DNA of 62,684 nucleotides, from positions 1 through 62,684 of the forward strand of contig JAOPKD010000017.1 of NCBI GenBank assembly GCA_025517565.1, written 5' to 3'. The translations under genes were made by a program, and so were the position numbers. A model generated the notes under the pieces. That model was given only the letters and a program-made list of their open reading frames with translations, was not told where the DNA came from and did no database searches. Of this stretch, positions 34,103-43,261 are shown one piece after another. Positions within the stretch are counted from its first letter, which is position 1; the number at the start of each line of letters is the position of its first letter. Source of the stretch: Halapricum hydrolyticum (GTDB lineage Archaea; Halobacteriota; Halobacteria; Halobacteriales; Haloarculaceae).

Positions 34103-34238
34103 CTGTGTGGTTCACGTACTGACCTCTGCGTGGAACTGTCCTACTAGCTTCTGTGAGGTTCTCATCCTGACTTTCGTCTGGTTCCCAACCTGACCACGGT
34201 GTGGTATCTATTCCCATGTGAGTGGTTTCCAATAGTGC
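34103..34238. repeat. degenerate ~24-bp tandem repeat
   Basis: Six imperfect units spaced 20-25 bases share GTGTGGTTC-CA-CCTGAC: starts near 34104, 34126, 34151, 34174, 34200 and 34219. Example units are CTGTGTGGTTCACGTACTGA and CTGTGAGGTTCTCATCCTGA. They end just before TAATATATT at 34247-34255. Similarity is moderate and was judged by eye. Confidence 0.35.
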
Positions 34239-34246
34239 AAAAGAAC

Positions 34247-34255
34247 TAATATATT
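34247..34255 (+). promoter_or_regulatory. TATA-like box in the poorly coding stretch
   Basis: TAATATATT is a good archaeal TATA sequence in the otherwise GC-rich gap after the helicase gene. It predicts transcription starting near 34280, into a region without a convincing long gene, so a non-coding or short-ORF transcript is possible. Confidence 0.4.
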
Positions 34256-34267
34256 CCCCCTCACAGG

Positions 34268-34459
34268 ATGAGATACAGCGATCAGGTGATCCAGATGACC
34301 GACGTCCACTATCCGTCGCCGGCCGTTGCGACCAGCAACGGCACGGCCGCGATCGAGGGGCTGATCCCAGCCCCGTCGATCTGCGGCGAGGTGGCGGGGG
34401 ACGTCGGCCCGATTCTGGGTCGCTGGTCCACCCGGTTCGCAGCCAGCCTCGCCGCGTAA
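34268..34459 (+). CDS. possible 63-residue orphan protein
   Basis: The frame gives MRYSDQVIQMTDVHYPSPAV... ending RFAASLAA. An internal ATG at 34295 fits the TATA-like box better. No domain is recognised, and amino-acid use is not strongly haloarchaeal. From 34460 to 34792 I see no convincing gene: only GC-rich sequence with short hairpins, including TCGGGAA / TTCCCGA around a CTCGGT-ACCGAG stem (34706-34746). Confidence 0.25.
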   Translation: MRYSDQVIQMTDVHYPSPAVATSNGTAAIEGLIPAPSICGEVAGDVGPILGRWSTRFAASLAA

Positions 34460-34766
34460 CCCGCTCCGCGGGAGATCGGCACCCATTGGGTGCCCGACGG
34501 CGGCGAGTGGCCGCGACCGGCGTGGACGCGTCCGTTTTCCGCCGTCGATATCTCCCCGAGCGACCCGTCACCGGAACCGCCCGGCGCATACGGCACGCTG
34601 CTGTTCGTGTGACCGGCGGTCCCGCCTGTAGCGGCCCGCCAGACGCATCGCCGTCGATCAGCTGCAGCACCCGGCGCACGTGGTCGTGACTGCCGGCCGT
34701 CCGTTCGGGAAGGCTCTCGGTGCCTGAGGTACCGAGGATTCCCGAGACAGCACGGCCGGGAGTATG

Positions 34767-34791
34767 GCCGGTTCGATCCCGGCCGCCGGTC
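34767..34791 (+). other. tRNA T-arm-like motif
   Basis: GCCGG-TTCGATC-CCGGC (34767-34783) has the 5-base stem and 7-base loop of a tRNA T arm, followed by CGCCGGT where an acceptor strand would be. I could not find a matching 5' acceptor, D arm and anticodon arm, so I do not call a tRNA. It may be a tRNA fragment or a coincidental hairpin. Confidence 0.3.
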
Positions 34792-34792
34792 T

Positions 34793-35089
34793 ATGGCAGT
34801 GCAAGCCAGACACACCGACGTGACGGTGACAGTCACGCTCTGGGTCCGCCGCGACGCGGGCGGCGATCTCCAGACCAGCGTCGAAGGCGTTCTCGGCGAC
34901 GTCGAGGGCGTCGACACGGCCCAGGTTCGGGACGTGACCGACGTGCAGCCGCGGGCAACCGACATCCAGGTCACCGCCGTTGCTGACGTGACGATCGTCG
35001 TTCCTGGCGACGACGAACAGCCCGTTCGGGAGACGCTGGCCGATGGCTTCGGCGTCATGGACGTCGGCCGCTGCACCGTCGAGCCGTGA
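34793..35089 (+). CDS. hypothetical acidic beta-rich protein
   Basis: 98 residues: alternating hydrophobic strands (HTDVTVTVTLWVRRDAGG, ATDIQVTAVADVTIVVPGDDE) and an acidic helix (SVEGVLGDVEGVDTAQVRDV). Composition is typical of haloarchaeal soluble proteins, so I think it is real. No family recognised. It sits between two tRNA T-arm-like motifs. Confidence 0.5.
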   Translation: MAVQARHTDVTVTVTLWVRRDAGGDLQTSVEGVLGDVEGVDTAQVRDVTDVQPRATDIQVTAVADVTIVVPGDDEQPVRETLADGFGVMDVGRCTVEP

Positions 35090-35103
35090 CCGGACGACCG
35101 ATC

Positions 35104-35159
35104 ACCCCGGCTGGTACGCCGACGATGTCGGCGTGTGGGTTCGATTCCCGCACGGGGAC
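35104..35159 (+). other. tRNA-like structure lacking a D arm
   Basis: CCCCG (35105-35109) can pair with CGGGG (35153-35157). Within it, CGCCG-ACGATGT-CGGCG forms a 5-base stem with 7-base loop, and GTGGG-TTCGATT-CCCGC (35135-35151) is a T-arm-like hairpin. Position 33 would be C rather than U, the variable region is one base and there is no D arm. It is not a canonical tRNA; it could be a degraded tRNA or a tRNA-like RNA. Confidence 0.3.
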
Positions 35160-35321
35160 TGGGGATACTACCCCCGCTGATAGCATGTTCCAAGAAACGG
35201 TCCTCCAGGCTGCACTCCTGCGACAGGAGTACAGACGCAGACGCACAGGTCACAACCACCGACGACACACCGGCCGTACACATCGACGGTACTATCGGTG
35301 ACCGTCGGTCGCTGCGGTCGA

Positions 35322-35675
35322 TCAGTCGCTCGTTTCCGTTCTGACGACATCGACGCCGTCGTCTTCGGCGTCGTCGCCACCGCGTTCGAACGCGAGTCCG
35401 GCGAGTCCGGCCGCGATCATCCCGACGCCGGTCGCGCGCGTGGCGTCCGTGTACCACTCGCGCGGTTCGAGTTCGTCGGCGTTCTCGAACCCCATCGCCA
35501 GCATCTTCGTGGACAGTTTGAGCATCAATCGCGGTGCGATCGCGTACAGGAATCCGTTGAGCACCATCCACGCGTAGCCGAGTTTACGACACTTGCTGCA
35601 CGGTGACGGACGCTTGTTGAACATCACCAGCAATAGGGGTTCCAGTACCGTCAATGCACGCTTTATCGCGACCAC
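35322..35675 (-). CDS. small haloarchaeal membrane protein with CxxC
   Basis: 117 residues. CSKCRK near residue 26 is followed by a hydrophobic stretch (GYAWMVLNGFLYAIAP) and a second one (ATGVGMIAAGLAGLAF), with an acidic tail. Start ATG 35675 lies 13 bases inside the end of the upstream MutS-related gene, so the two are likely co-transcribed. Function unknown. Confidence 0.65.
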   Translation of the reverse strand: MVAIKRALTVLEPLLLVMFNKRPSPCSKCRKLGYAWMVLNGFLYAIAPRLMLKLSTKMLAMGFENADELEPREWYTDATRATGVGMIAAGLAGLAFERGGDDAEDDGVDVVRTETSD

Positions 35676-37417
35676 CGGGCGTCAGAAAGCGTCCGCTGGA
35701 CGGCCTCCTGGCCGATTGCCCGCGCGAGCGTGTCGAAGCCGGCCCGCTCTTCGCGGTCGTCTGCGTTGGCCACGAGTCGCGAGACGATGAACTCCGGGGT
35801 CGAACGTCCGACGGTCTCGAAACGCGGCTGGTAGTCGACTTCGAGTTCGAGATCCGGCGTCAGCCCCTCGGCGAAGATGCCGTCGACGCGGGCCGACTCC
35901 GGCAGGGGCTCGAGATCGTCCGCAAGGTGGGTGACGAACACGCCGAGTGCCTCGCGTTCGACGGTCAGTGTCACCAGTCCGTGCAGCAGGTCGGCGGCGC
36001 TACCGGGTTCGGTGATCGCTTCGAACTCGTCGACCAGCATTAGCGTGTGCCCCTCGTTAGTCAGCGGTGGGACGACGTTCTTCAGCGTCGATTCGAGCAC
36101 GCCGGCGTTGAAGCTGGCGTGGCGCCGGTGGAAGACGACCGCATCCACGAGCCCGACTTCCGCTGTTTCGGCCGGCACGGGCAGCCCCATCTGTGCGAGC
36201 AACTGCACCTGTGCGAGCGTCTCCAGCAGCGTCGTCTTCCCCCCGCTGTTGGCTCCCGTGAGTACTGCCACACGATCGCCGCTGGGCGGAGCGTTCGCCG
36301 TCGGATACTGGAGTCTATGATCGCCGACTGCGTAGTTCACTGTCTGGACCGCCTCGTCGCTCGCTTCGAGAAAGAGGTTCCGAGCGCCCTCGACCGCGAG
36401 GACGTCGCTGTCGTCGGCGAGCGTCGGACGGGTGAGTTCGAAGTCGATCGCAAAGCGGGCCAGCGACAGCGACAGTGCGATGTCGTCGACGGCCTCGACG
36501 GCGGCATCGATCTCCGAGCGAGCGTCTTCGGTCGTCGATCGCGCGTCCGCGGCGACGATCTCGGCCCGTTCGTCGACAGCCGAGCGGAGGTCGTCGGCGA
36601 GCGACCGAAGCGTCTCCGCGACGAAATCGCGGGCGTCGGCAGCATCGGCCGGCATCGCGGCCCGGACGCGATCCCGGCCGACGTCGGCCTCGCGGACCAC
36701 GTAATCGAGCACGCCTTCGTCGAACTCGTCTGCCGTCCGGATTTCGTTCCGGACCGCTTCGACGACGGACTCGCTGTCCGCCGCCAGGTCCTCGGCCGTC
36801 CCGAGCTGTGAGTCGAGCCGGTCCAGCGTCTCGTCAGCGCCGGACGCGACGCTCCCGTCTCCTTTGAGGGCGGCCAGCGCGTCGGCCGCGTCGGCGAGGA
36901 CGCTGGCGTCCAGCTCACCCAGCGGCGCGAACACGCCCGAGTCGAGCCCGGCGTCCCGGAGCGCGAGCGCGGCCCGGACCGCCGACTGTTCGCCGTCGAG
37001 ACGCTCGTAGGTCTCGAAAGCGTCCAGGACCGTCTCCCGATCTGCGTCGCCGAGACGACCCCAGGTGTCTCTGGCCTCGATCACGTCGTCGAGGCGGTCC
37101 TCGATGTCGGCGCGGTCGACGAGCGGCGTGAGCAGACGGATCCGATCGGCGGCGTGATCGGTCACAGCGTAGCGCCCGACCACCGCGAGCAGGTCCTTGT
37201 AGACCTCGCGGGTATCCCGCGTCGCGAGGATATCCATCGCTGACCCGCCCTCGACGCGTCGGAGGATTCGCGTCGCTCGGCCGCGGCTCAACCCGGCCTC
37301 GGTCAGCGTCCGGATGTCTCCGCTCTCGATGGCCTCGATGGCCGTCTCGACGCCCAGTTCGGAGGCGAGCAACTCCCGGGTCTTCGGCCCGACGCCCCAG
37401 TAGTCCTCCAGTCGCAT
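35663..37417 (-). CDS. MutS-related ATPase with helix-hairpin-helix N-terminus
   Basis: 584 residues. The start YWGVGPKTRELLASELGVETAIEAI is a helix-hairpin-helix DNA-binding unit. A long helical region follows. The MutS-type ATPase has Walker A LTGANSGGKTTLLETL near residue 390, Walker B HTLMLVDEFEAI and the intervening HRRHASFNAGVLESTLKNVVP. It lacks the MutS mismatch-recognition domains and the MutS2 Smr domain. A role in recombination or repair is inferred. Confidence 0.8.
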   Translation of the reverse strand: MRLEDYWGVGPKTRELLASELGVETAIEAIESGDIRTLTEAGLSRGRATRILRRVEGGSAMDILATRDTREVYKDLLAVVGRYAVTDHAADRIRLLTPLVDRADIEDRLDDVIEARDTWGRLGDADRETVLDAFETYERLDGEQSAVRAALALRDAGLDSGVFAPLGELDASVLADAADALAALKGDGSVASGADETLDRLDSQLGTAEDLAADSESVVEAVRNEIRTADEFDEGVLDYVVREADVGRDRVRAAMPADAADARDFVAETLRSLADDLRSAVDERAEIVAADARSTTEDARSEIDAAVEAVDDIALSLSLARFAIDFELTRPTLADDSDVLAVEGARNLFLEASDEAVQTVNYAVGDHRLQYPTANAPPSGDRVAVLTGANSGGKTTLLETLAQVQLLAQMGLPVPAETAEVGLVDAVVFHRRHASFNAGVLESTLKNVVPPLTNEGHTLMLVDEFEAITEPGSAADLLHGLVTLTVEREALGVFVTHLADDLEPLPESARVDGIFAEGLTPDLELEVDYQPRFETVGRSTPEFIVSRLVANADDREERAGFDTLARAIGQEAVQRTLSDARWSR

Positions 37418-37548
37418 ATCGGATCGTCGGACCCGGTCCGGGTATAGCTTTCCTCGTCTCGCCGGTTATCGGTAGGTGATAATTCTTCCAATCCTATATT
37501 TGCTGGCCAGGTCTACAACCAGTCGTCCAGTAATCGGACGTGTTCAAC

Positions 37549-38316
37549 ATGGACGGGATCAGCGACAGCGTCGCGATCGTCACGGGTGCGAGTACAGGGA
37601 TCGGCCACGCGGCAGCGCTTTGATTCGCCGAAGAGGGATCCAGCGTCGTCGCCGCCGACGTGAACGTCGAGGAGGGGGAAGCGACGGTCGAAGAGATCGA
37701 GGAGATGGGTGGTGACGCGGTCTTCGTCGAAACGGACGTCAGCGCCTGGGACGACGTGCAGGCGATGGTCGACGCCGCGGTCGACACCTACGGCGGGCTG
37801 GACTTCGCGTTCAACAACGCCGGCATCGAAGGAGCGAACGAACCGACGGCCGACCAGCCGATGGACAACTGGGAGCAGGTCATCAACGTCAATCTGAAAG
37901 GTGTCTTCCAGTCGATGAAAGCCGAGATCCCGGTCATGCTCGAGGACGGCGGCGGCTCGGTCGTCAACATATCCTCGATCGCCGGGAAAATCGCCGGGAA
38001 AGTCGGCTTCCCCGAGATCAGTTCCTACGTCGCCAGCAAGCACGGCGTCATCGGGCTCACCAAGACCGCGGCACTGGAGTACAGCGAAGCAGGGGTTCGA
38101 GTCAACGCCATTTGTCCGGGTGTCATCGACACGCCGATGGTCGACCGTGCGTCCGGTGACAGCGAGGCCGTCAATCAGGCGATCGCCGCGACACCGATCG
38201 GTCGGCTGGGCGAGCCGGAGGAGATCGGCGACGCCGCCGTGTGGCTCTGCTCGGACGACGCGACGTTCGTCACCAGTGAGGCACTTGTGGCCGACGGTGG
38301 CCTGACGAGCCAGTAG
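37549..38316 (+). pseudogene. short-chain dehydrogenase/reductase with in-frame stop
   Basis: From ATG 37549 the frame reads MDGISDSVAIVTGASTGIGHAAAL, then TGA at 37621-37623 (codon 25). It continues FAEEGSSVVAADVNVEEGE and the rest of a normal SDR: FAFNNAGIEG, ISSIAGK, YVASKHGVIGLTK (catalytic Y-x-x-x-K) and VNAICPGVIDTPMVDR. A CGA-to-TGA change (Arg to stop) would explain it. Reinitiation at ATG 37660 would lack the NAD(P)-binding glycine motif. A sequencing error is the alternative. Confidence 0.85.
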
Positions 38317-38355
38317 CCCCACACACTGAAATACGTCGGGCGAGAACCGTCGCCG

Positions 38356-38979
38356 GTGAGTGACGAACGCCCACGGGAAGACGTCGAAGCCACCTGCCCG
38401 CAATGTGGCACGTCGATCGCGGATCACGACGGGTCGTGTCCCTCCTGCGGGCTCGTCTTTCTCGACGACGAGGGTGGCTTGACCGACGAGGCTGCGGACG
38501 CACTCTTCGAGGACAGCAATCTCGATCTCGAGAACCTCGACCTGTCTCGCAGTGAGTATTACACGCCACAGTGGATGCGATTGATCGTCGGGCTGGCGAT
38601 CAGCACGCCGATGGCACCGCTCGTGCTGTTCGTCGTCGGATCGATCGTGTCGCTCCCACTGTGGGTCAGCGGGCTCGTCTTCGTGCTCGGCTGGCTCCTG
38701 CCGGCGGTCTTGCTCTCGCGGCTGGCGTTACCGAGCGTGATCGTCGCCGTCGGGCTCGTCGTCCTCGGTTCGACGCTCGCGCTGGCCCCGCCAGCGATCG
38801 TCGTCGGACGCGCGGTCGTCGGCTCGGACGCCGAGACGATCGGGACGTTCGGCCCCGACGCCTGGGCGGCGCAGGCCGCGTTCCTGGCTGTCGGCATCGT
38901 CGTGCTCGGACTCGGTGGATTCCTCTACCGATATGCGAGTGTGAAACGCGGTGCGTGGGCCGAGGACGGGCATCGATAG
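38356..38979 (+). CDS. zinc-ribbon membrane protein
   Basis: 207 residues, GTG start at 38356. The N-terminal zinc ribbon CPQCGTSIADHDGSCPSCGLVFLDDEGG is followed by an acidic linker. Four to five hydrophobic helices follow (RLIVGLAISTPMAPLVLFVVG, LPLWVSGLVFVLGWLLPAVLL, IVAVGLVVLGSTLALAPPAIVVG, FLAVGIVVLGLGGFLYRYA). Function unknown. The 299-base gap after it holds no gene I can support. Confidence 0.7.
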   Translation: MSDERPREDVEATCPQCGTSIADHDGSCPSCGLVFLDDEGGLTDEAADALFEDSNLDLENLDLSRSEYYTPQWMRLIVGLAISTPMAPLVLFVVGSIVSLPLWVSGLVFVLGWLLPAVLLSRLALPSVIVAVGLVVLGSTLALAPPAIVVGRAVVGSDAETIGTFGPDAWAAQAAFLAVGIVVLGLGGFLYRYASVKRGAWAEDGHR

Positions 38980-39278
38980 ACCGTTTAGCCGGCAGTATGA
39001 AGTGCCCGACTCCCCAGTCAGTATCCACTGACACATCGGGCGACTGCCGTTCCCGGTGGGGTGTCGATTCTTCGTGCTGACGCCTCACTTGCCGCACGCG
39101 ACCGTGCGATATCCGGCGACTGGTGGCCCGGACACGACTGAAACATGATCTATCAGCGATCAACTACGATACAGGACGTTTCGAGCGAACCAGTCGTTGA
39201 CCGAAACGCGACTGGCCAGCGAGACGGGCAGCGCTCCGGTCGAGCAATCTCGATTCCCTGTGGGAGGGACACCGATCA

Positions 39279-41309
39279 ATGACCCGCATCGGCGTCGACA
39301 TCGGTGGCACCTTCACCGACGTCGTGATCGTCGACGACGAGGGGCGCCTCAGGGGAGTGAAAACCCCGAGCACGCCGGAGCAGCCGGATGACGGCGTCGT
39401 CGACGGGCTGGAGCAGGCCCGTGACGACGGGATCGACGTGGCCGACACCGAGTTTCTCGGTCACGGGACCACTGTCGCGACCAACGCTGTCCTCGAGGAC
39501 GACCTCCCACCGACCGCGCTCGTCACGACCGACGGGTTCCGTGACGTGCTCGAAATCGGGCGACAGGACCGGCCGGATCTCTACGATCTCGATTTCGAGC
39601 GGCCGCCCCCACTCGTCCCGCGGGACCACCGACTGACCGTCTCGGAACGGATCGGCCCCGACGGGAACGTCGTCGAGCCACTGCGCGAGTCGGAGGTGGC
39701 CGAACTCGCAGATCGGCTCCCGGACGTCGACGCGGTCGCGGTCTCGACGCTGTTTGCCTTTCGCAACCCGGTCCACGAGCGAGCGATCCGCGAGGGCCTG
39801 CGCGAGCACGGCGACGACGTCGCCATCGCGCTCTCGTCGGCGGTGCTGCCCGAGTTTCGAGAGTACGAACGCACGTCGACCACGGCGCTCAACGCCGCGC
39901 TGAAACCGCGACTCGACGCGTACCTCGGCCGACTGTCCGACAGGACGCGAGCGACCGGCATCGACGAACAGTGGGCCGTAATGCAGTCACACGGCGGGCT
40001 CATGAGCGTCCGCACGGCCCGCGAGAAGCCCGTCAACACGGTTCTTTCGGGCCCCGCTGCGGGCGTCCAGGGTGCCCAGTATCTCGCCGACGAAGCCGGA
40101 TACGAGGACATCATCACGATGGACATGGGCGGGACGAGTACCGACGTCAGCCTGGTCGATGGCGGCGAACCGTCGCTCTCGACGGACTGGGAGATCGCCG
40201 GCCACCCCCTCGGCGTCCCGACGATCGACATCCACACGATCGGTGCCGGCGGCGGCTCGATCGCCTGGATCGACGCCGGTGGCGCACTCCGGGTCGGTCC
40301 CAGGTCGGCCGGTGCCGATCCCGGACCCGCGGCGTACGGCCGGGGTGGGACGCAACCGACGGTGACTGACGCACACGTCGTCCTCGGACGGATTCATCCC
40401 GAGTACCCGCTCGGTGGCGACCTCTCGGTGGACGTCGACGCGGCCCGGGAAGCCATCGAACGCGGGATCGCCGACGAGCTGGGACAGTCAGTTCGCGACG
40501 CAGCGCAGGGCATCCTGGAAGTGGCTCGCGCGAACATGGAACGGGCACTGCGTGTCGTGAGCGTCGAACAGGGCTACGACCCGCGATCGTTCGCGCTGGT
40601 CGCGTTCGGCGGTGCCGGACCGCTTCACGCGCCCCGACTCGGCGAAGAGCTGTCGATCCCGACAGTTCTCGTACCGCGTCTCGCGGGCGTCCTGTCGGGA
40701 CTCGGGCTGCTGGCGTCCGATCTCGAACACGCCTACGTGACGTCCGTCGTCGAGCCGCTGACCGACGTGACCGCTGACGAGCTCCGCGACTGGTTCGCCA
40801 AGCTCGCCGCCGAAGGGACAGAGACGCTCGCGGCGGACGGGATCGACGAGGCGTCGATGCGATTCGAGCGATCGCTGGACCTCCGATATGCGGGACAATC
40901 GTACTCGCTGAACGTTCCGATCGAGGGCGATCCGTCCGAGGAGACGCTCGCGGCCGCTACCGATCGGTTCCACGCGGAACACGAGGCCCACTACGGCCAC
41001 GCGAACCCCGACGAACGGGTCGAACTCGTGAACGTCCGCCTCCGAGCGATCGGAGAAATCCCGTCGATCGACGTCCGAACCAGCGTCGAGGGAACCGTCC
41101 GGGACGCCGTCCTGGGCGAGCGGCCGGTTCAGTTCGGCGACGAGAAACGCGAGGTCACGGTCTACGAGCACGGTCACCTGCCATCCGGCGGCGAGTTCGA
41201 CGGGCCCGCAGTGGTACAGGCCGCCGAATCGACGACTGTCGTGCATCCGGGACAGTCTGTCTCGGTCGACGACCGCGGCACGCTCGTCATCACCACGGGG
41301 AAAACATGA
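39279..41309 (+). CDS. hyuA: hydantoinase/oxoprolinase subunit A
   Basis: 676 residues. The actin-like ATPase signature IGVDIGGTFTDVVIVDD starts the protein. FLGHGTTVATNAVLEDD, TMDMGGTSTDVSLVDGGEP, IDIHTIGAGGGSIAWIDAGGALRVGP and VAFGGAGPLHAPRL follow. The pair with subunit B hydrolyses a cyclic amide (hydantoin, 5-oxoproline or a related imide) using ATP. The substrate cannot be read from sequence. It overlaps hyuB by four bases. Confidence 0.92.
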   Translation: MTRIGVDIGGTFTDVVIVDDEGRLRGVKTPSTPEQPDDGVVDGLEQARDDGIDVADTEFLGHGTTVATNAVLEDDLPPTALVTTDGFRDVLEIGRQDRPDLYDLDFERPPPLVPRDHRLTVSERIGPDGNVVEPLRESEVAELADRLPDVDAVAVSTLFAFRNPVHERAIREGLREHGDDVAIALSSAVLPEFREYERTSTTALNAALKPRLDAYLGRLSDRTRATGIDEQWAVMQSHGGLMSVRTAREKPVNTVLSGPAAGVQGAQYLADEAGYEDIITMDMGGTSTDVSLVDGGEPSLSTDWEIAGHPLGVPTIDIHTIGAGGGSIAWIDAGGALRVGPRSAGADPGPAAYGRGGTQPTVTDAHVVLGRIHPEYPLGGDLSVDVDAAREAIERGIADELGQSVRDAAQGILEVARANMERALRVVSVEQGYDPRSFALVAFGGAGPLHAPRLGEELSIPTVLVPRLAGVLSGLGLLASDLEHAYVTSVVEPLTDVTADELRDWFAKLAAEGTETLAADGIDEASMRFERSLDLRYAGQSYSLNVPIEGDPSEETLAAATDRFHAEHEAHYGHANPDERVELVNVRLRAIGEIPSIDVRTSVEGTVRDAVLGERPVQFGDEKREVTVYEHGHLPSGGEFDGPAVVQAAESTTVVHPGQSVSVDDRGTLVITTGKT

Positions 41310-43147
41310 CTGACGACAGCCATCAGGAAGACGACAGTTACGGCCGTTACGAGAGGGGCGACGCATACGACGGTCACGAGACGGACGACGCGTCCGACAG
41401 TCACCAGACGGATCGAGATCACCAATCGACCGACCCGGCAGGCGACACGACGACCGGAGGAAACCTGGCCACGGACGGAGGAGAGATCGACCCTGTCACC
41501 CTGGAGGTGCTCCGGAACGCCTTCGCGACGGTCGCAGAGGAGATGAGTGCGAACCTCATCCGGACGAGCTATTCGCCGAACATAAAGGAGCGAAAGGACG
41601 CCTCCTCGGCGGTCTTCGACGCACGGGGGCGGATGCTCGCCCAGGCCGAGAACATCCCTGTCCACCTGGGCGCGATGCCACACTCCGTCCGGACGGTCGT
41701 CGAGGCCTTCGAGGGAGCGTTCGAACCCGGCGACACGGTGATACACAACTCCCCGTTCAGCGGCGGGGCACACCTGCCCGACATTACATTCGTCAGTCCG
41801 GTGTTCGTGGACGGTAAGCTGGTCGCGTACGTCGCGAACCGCGCGCATCACGCGGACGTCGGTGGCAGCCTGGCGGGGAGCGTGTCGGCCGACGCCACGA
41901 GCGTCTTCGCCGAGGGGATCCAGATCCCGCCGGTCAAACTGTTCGAGCGCGGCGAGATCGTCGACGGCGTGCTCGATCTGCTCACCGAGAACGTCCGCAC
42001 GCCGGACGAACGCGAGGGTGATCTCCGGGCCCAGCAGGCCGCGAACGAGACCGGCCGCCAGCGGTTCGAAGCGCTGGTCGAGAAACACGGCCGCGAGACC
42101 GTCGAAGCGGTGGCCGATCGGGTCCTCGACTACAGCGAACGGCGGATGCGCGAGGAGGTTCGCGACCTCGCCGACGGCGTCTACGAGTTCGCCGACGCTC
42201 TCGACAGCGATGGCGCGGGAGCCGAGGACGTCACGATCCGGGCGACGGTCACCATCGATGGCTCGTCGATCGCGGTGGACTTCGCGGGCTCGGCCCAACA
42301 GGTCGCCGGCGCGGTCAACGCCCCCATCGCCGTCACGACGAGCGCCACGTACTACGCGCTCCGTGCGGTGACCGACCCCGACATCCCGCCCAACCAGGGA
42401 TGCTACCGGCCGTTCTCGGTATCGGCACCCGAGGGGACTGTCGTCAACGCTTGCAAGCCGGCCGCCGTCGTCGGCGGCAACCTGGAGACCTCTCAGCGGA
42501 TCGTCGACACCGTCCTCGGCGCGATGGCTGAGGCGGGCGTCCGCTCCATCGCTGCCGCAGCCAACGGGTCGATGAACAACGTCACCTTCGGGAGCGCGGA
42601 CTCGACACTCACCGACCCGTACACGTTCTACGAGACGATCGGCGGCGGATACGGTGCACGCCCCGAACGAGACGGCGTCGATGGCGTCCACGCCCACATG
42701 ACGAACACGCAGAATACGCCGATCGAGGCGCTGGAACTCGCCTATCCGCTCCGGGTCGAGCGCTACGAGCTTCGGCCCGATACCGGCGGTGCAGGGGAGT
42801 TCAGGGGCGGTCTGGGCATCCGTCGAGACATCCGCGTGCTCGGTCACGACGCGTCGTTCTCCCTGTTGAGCGACCGCCGTCGCAACCGCCCGTACGGCCT
42901 CGACGGCGGGCAACCGGGAGCCACCGGCGAAGACCGCGTCGTTATCGACGGCGAGGAGCGTCACATCGACAGCAAGACGACGCTCGAACTGAGTGACGGC
43001 GACCTCGTGAGCGTCCGCACGCCCGGCGGCGGCGGGTTCGGCCCGCCCGAGGACAGGTCGCTGGCGGCTATCACCCGGGACCTTGAAGACGGACGTCTCA
43101 CGGCCGAACACGTTGCAGAACACTATCCGCACTACGACGGAGAGTGA
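41306..43147 (+). CDS. hyuB: hydantoinase/oxoprolinase subunit B with His/Asp-rich extension
   Basis: 613 residues. The conserved domain starts at IDPVTLEVLRNAFATVAEEM near residue 58. GDTVIHNSPFSGGAHLPDITF, NRAHHADVGGSLAGS, GGNLETSQRIVDTVLGAM and GVHAHMTNTQNTPIEALEL are typical. The ~57-residue N-terminal extension is rich in His, Asp, Ser and Thr (SHQTDRDHQSTD) and is unusual; in-frame starts further in could give a shorter form. Confidence 0.9.
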   Translation: MTDDSHQEDDSYGRYERGDAYDGHETDDASDSHQTDRDHQSTDPAGDTTTGGNLATDGGEIDPVTLEVLRNAFATVAEEMSANLIRTSYSPNIKERKDASSAVFDARGRMLAQAENIPVHLGAMPHSVRTVVEAFEGAFEPGDTVIHNSPFSGGAHLPDITFVSPVFVDGKLVAYVANRAHHADVGGSLAGSVSADATSVFAEGIQIPPVKLFERGEIVDGVLDLLTENVRTPDEREGDLRAQQAANETGRQRFEALVEKHGRETVEAVADRVLDYSERRMREEVRDLADGVYEFADALDSDGAGAEDVTIRATVTIDGSSIAVDFAGSAQQVAGAVNAPIAVTTSATYYALRAVTDPDIPPNQGCYRPFSVSAPEGTVVNACKPAAVVGGNLETSQRIVDTVLGAMAEAGVRSIAAAANGSMNNVTFGSADSTLTDPYTFYETIGGGYGARPERDGVDGVHAHMTNTQNTPIEALELAYPLRVERYELRPDTGGAGEFRGGLGIRRDIRVLGHDASFSLLSDRRRNRPYGLDGGQPGATGEDRVVIDGEERHIDSKTTLELSDGDLVSVRTPGGGGFGPPEDRSLAAITRDLEDGRLTAEHVAEHYPHYDGE

Positions 43148-43261
43148 GCGTCGTGACGGACGCCTTTCAGCAATTATAGTGGACCTTGCACCCGTTCGTT
43201 CCCGATTCGAAGGGGATCGCCGGTCACGTGCAGGAGTTCGTGCGGGGTTCGACAGCCACGA

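Noticed and set aside
34690..34791. Complete tRNA gene
   Set aside because: Only a T arm can be formed. No matching acceptor, D arm and anticodon arm were found even when allowing an intron.
34309..35571. Minus-strand 420-codon open frame
   Set aside because: Arg/Ser/Thr-rich composition unlike haloarchaeal proteins, overlaps a better plus-strand ORF and is explained by high GC content.
41174..43132. 652-codon minus-strand frame opposite hyuB
   Set aside because: Antisense to a gene with clear conserved motifs; codon-structure shadow in high-GC DNA.
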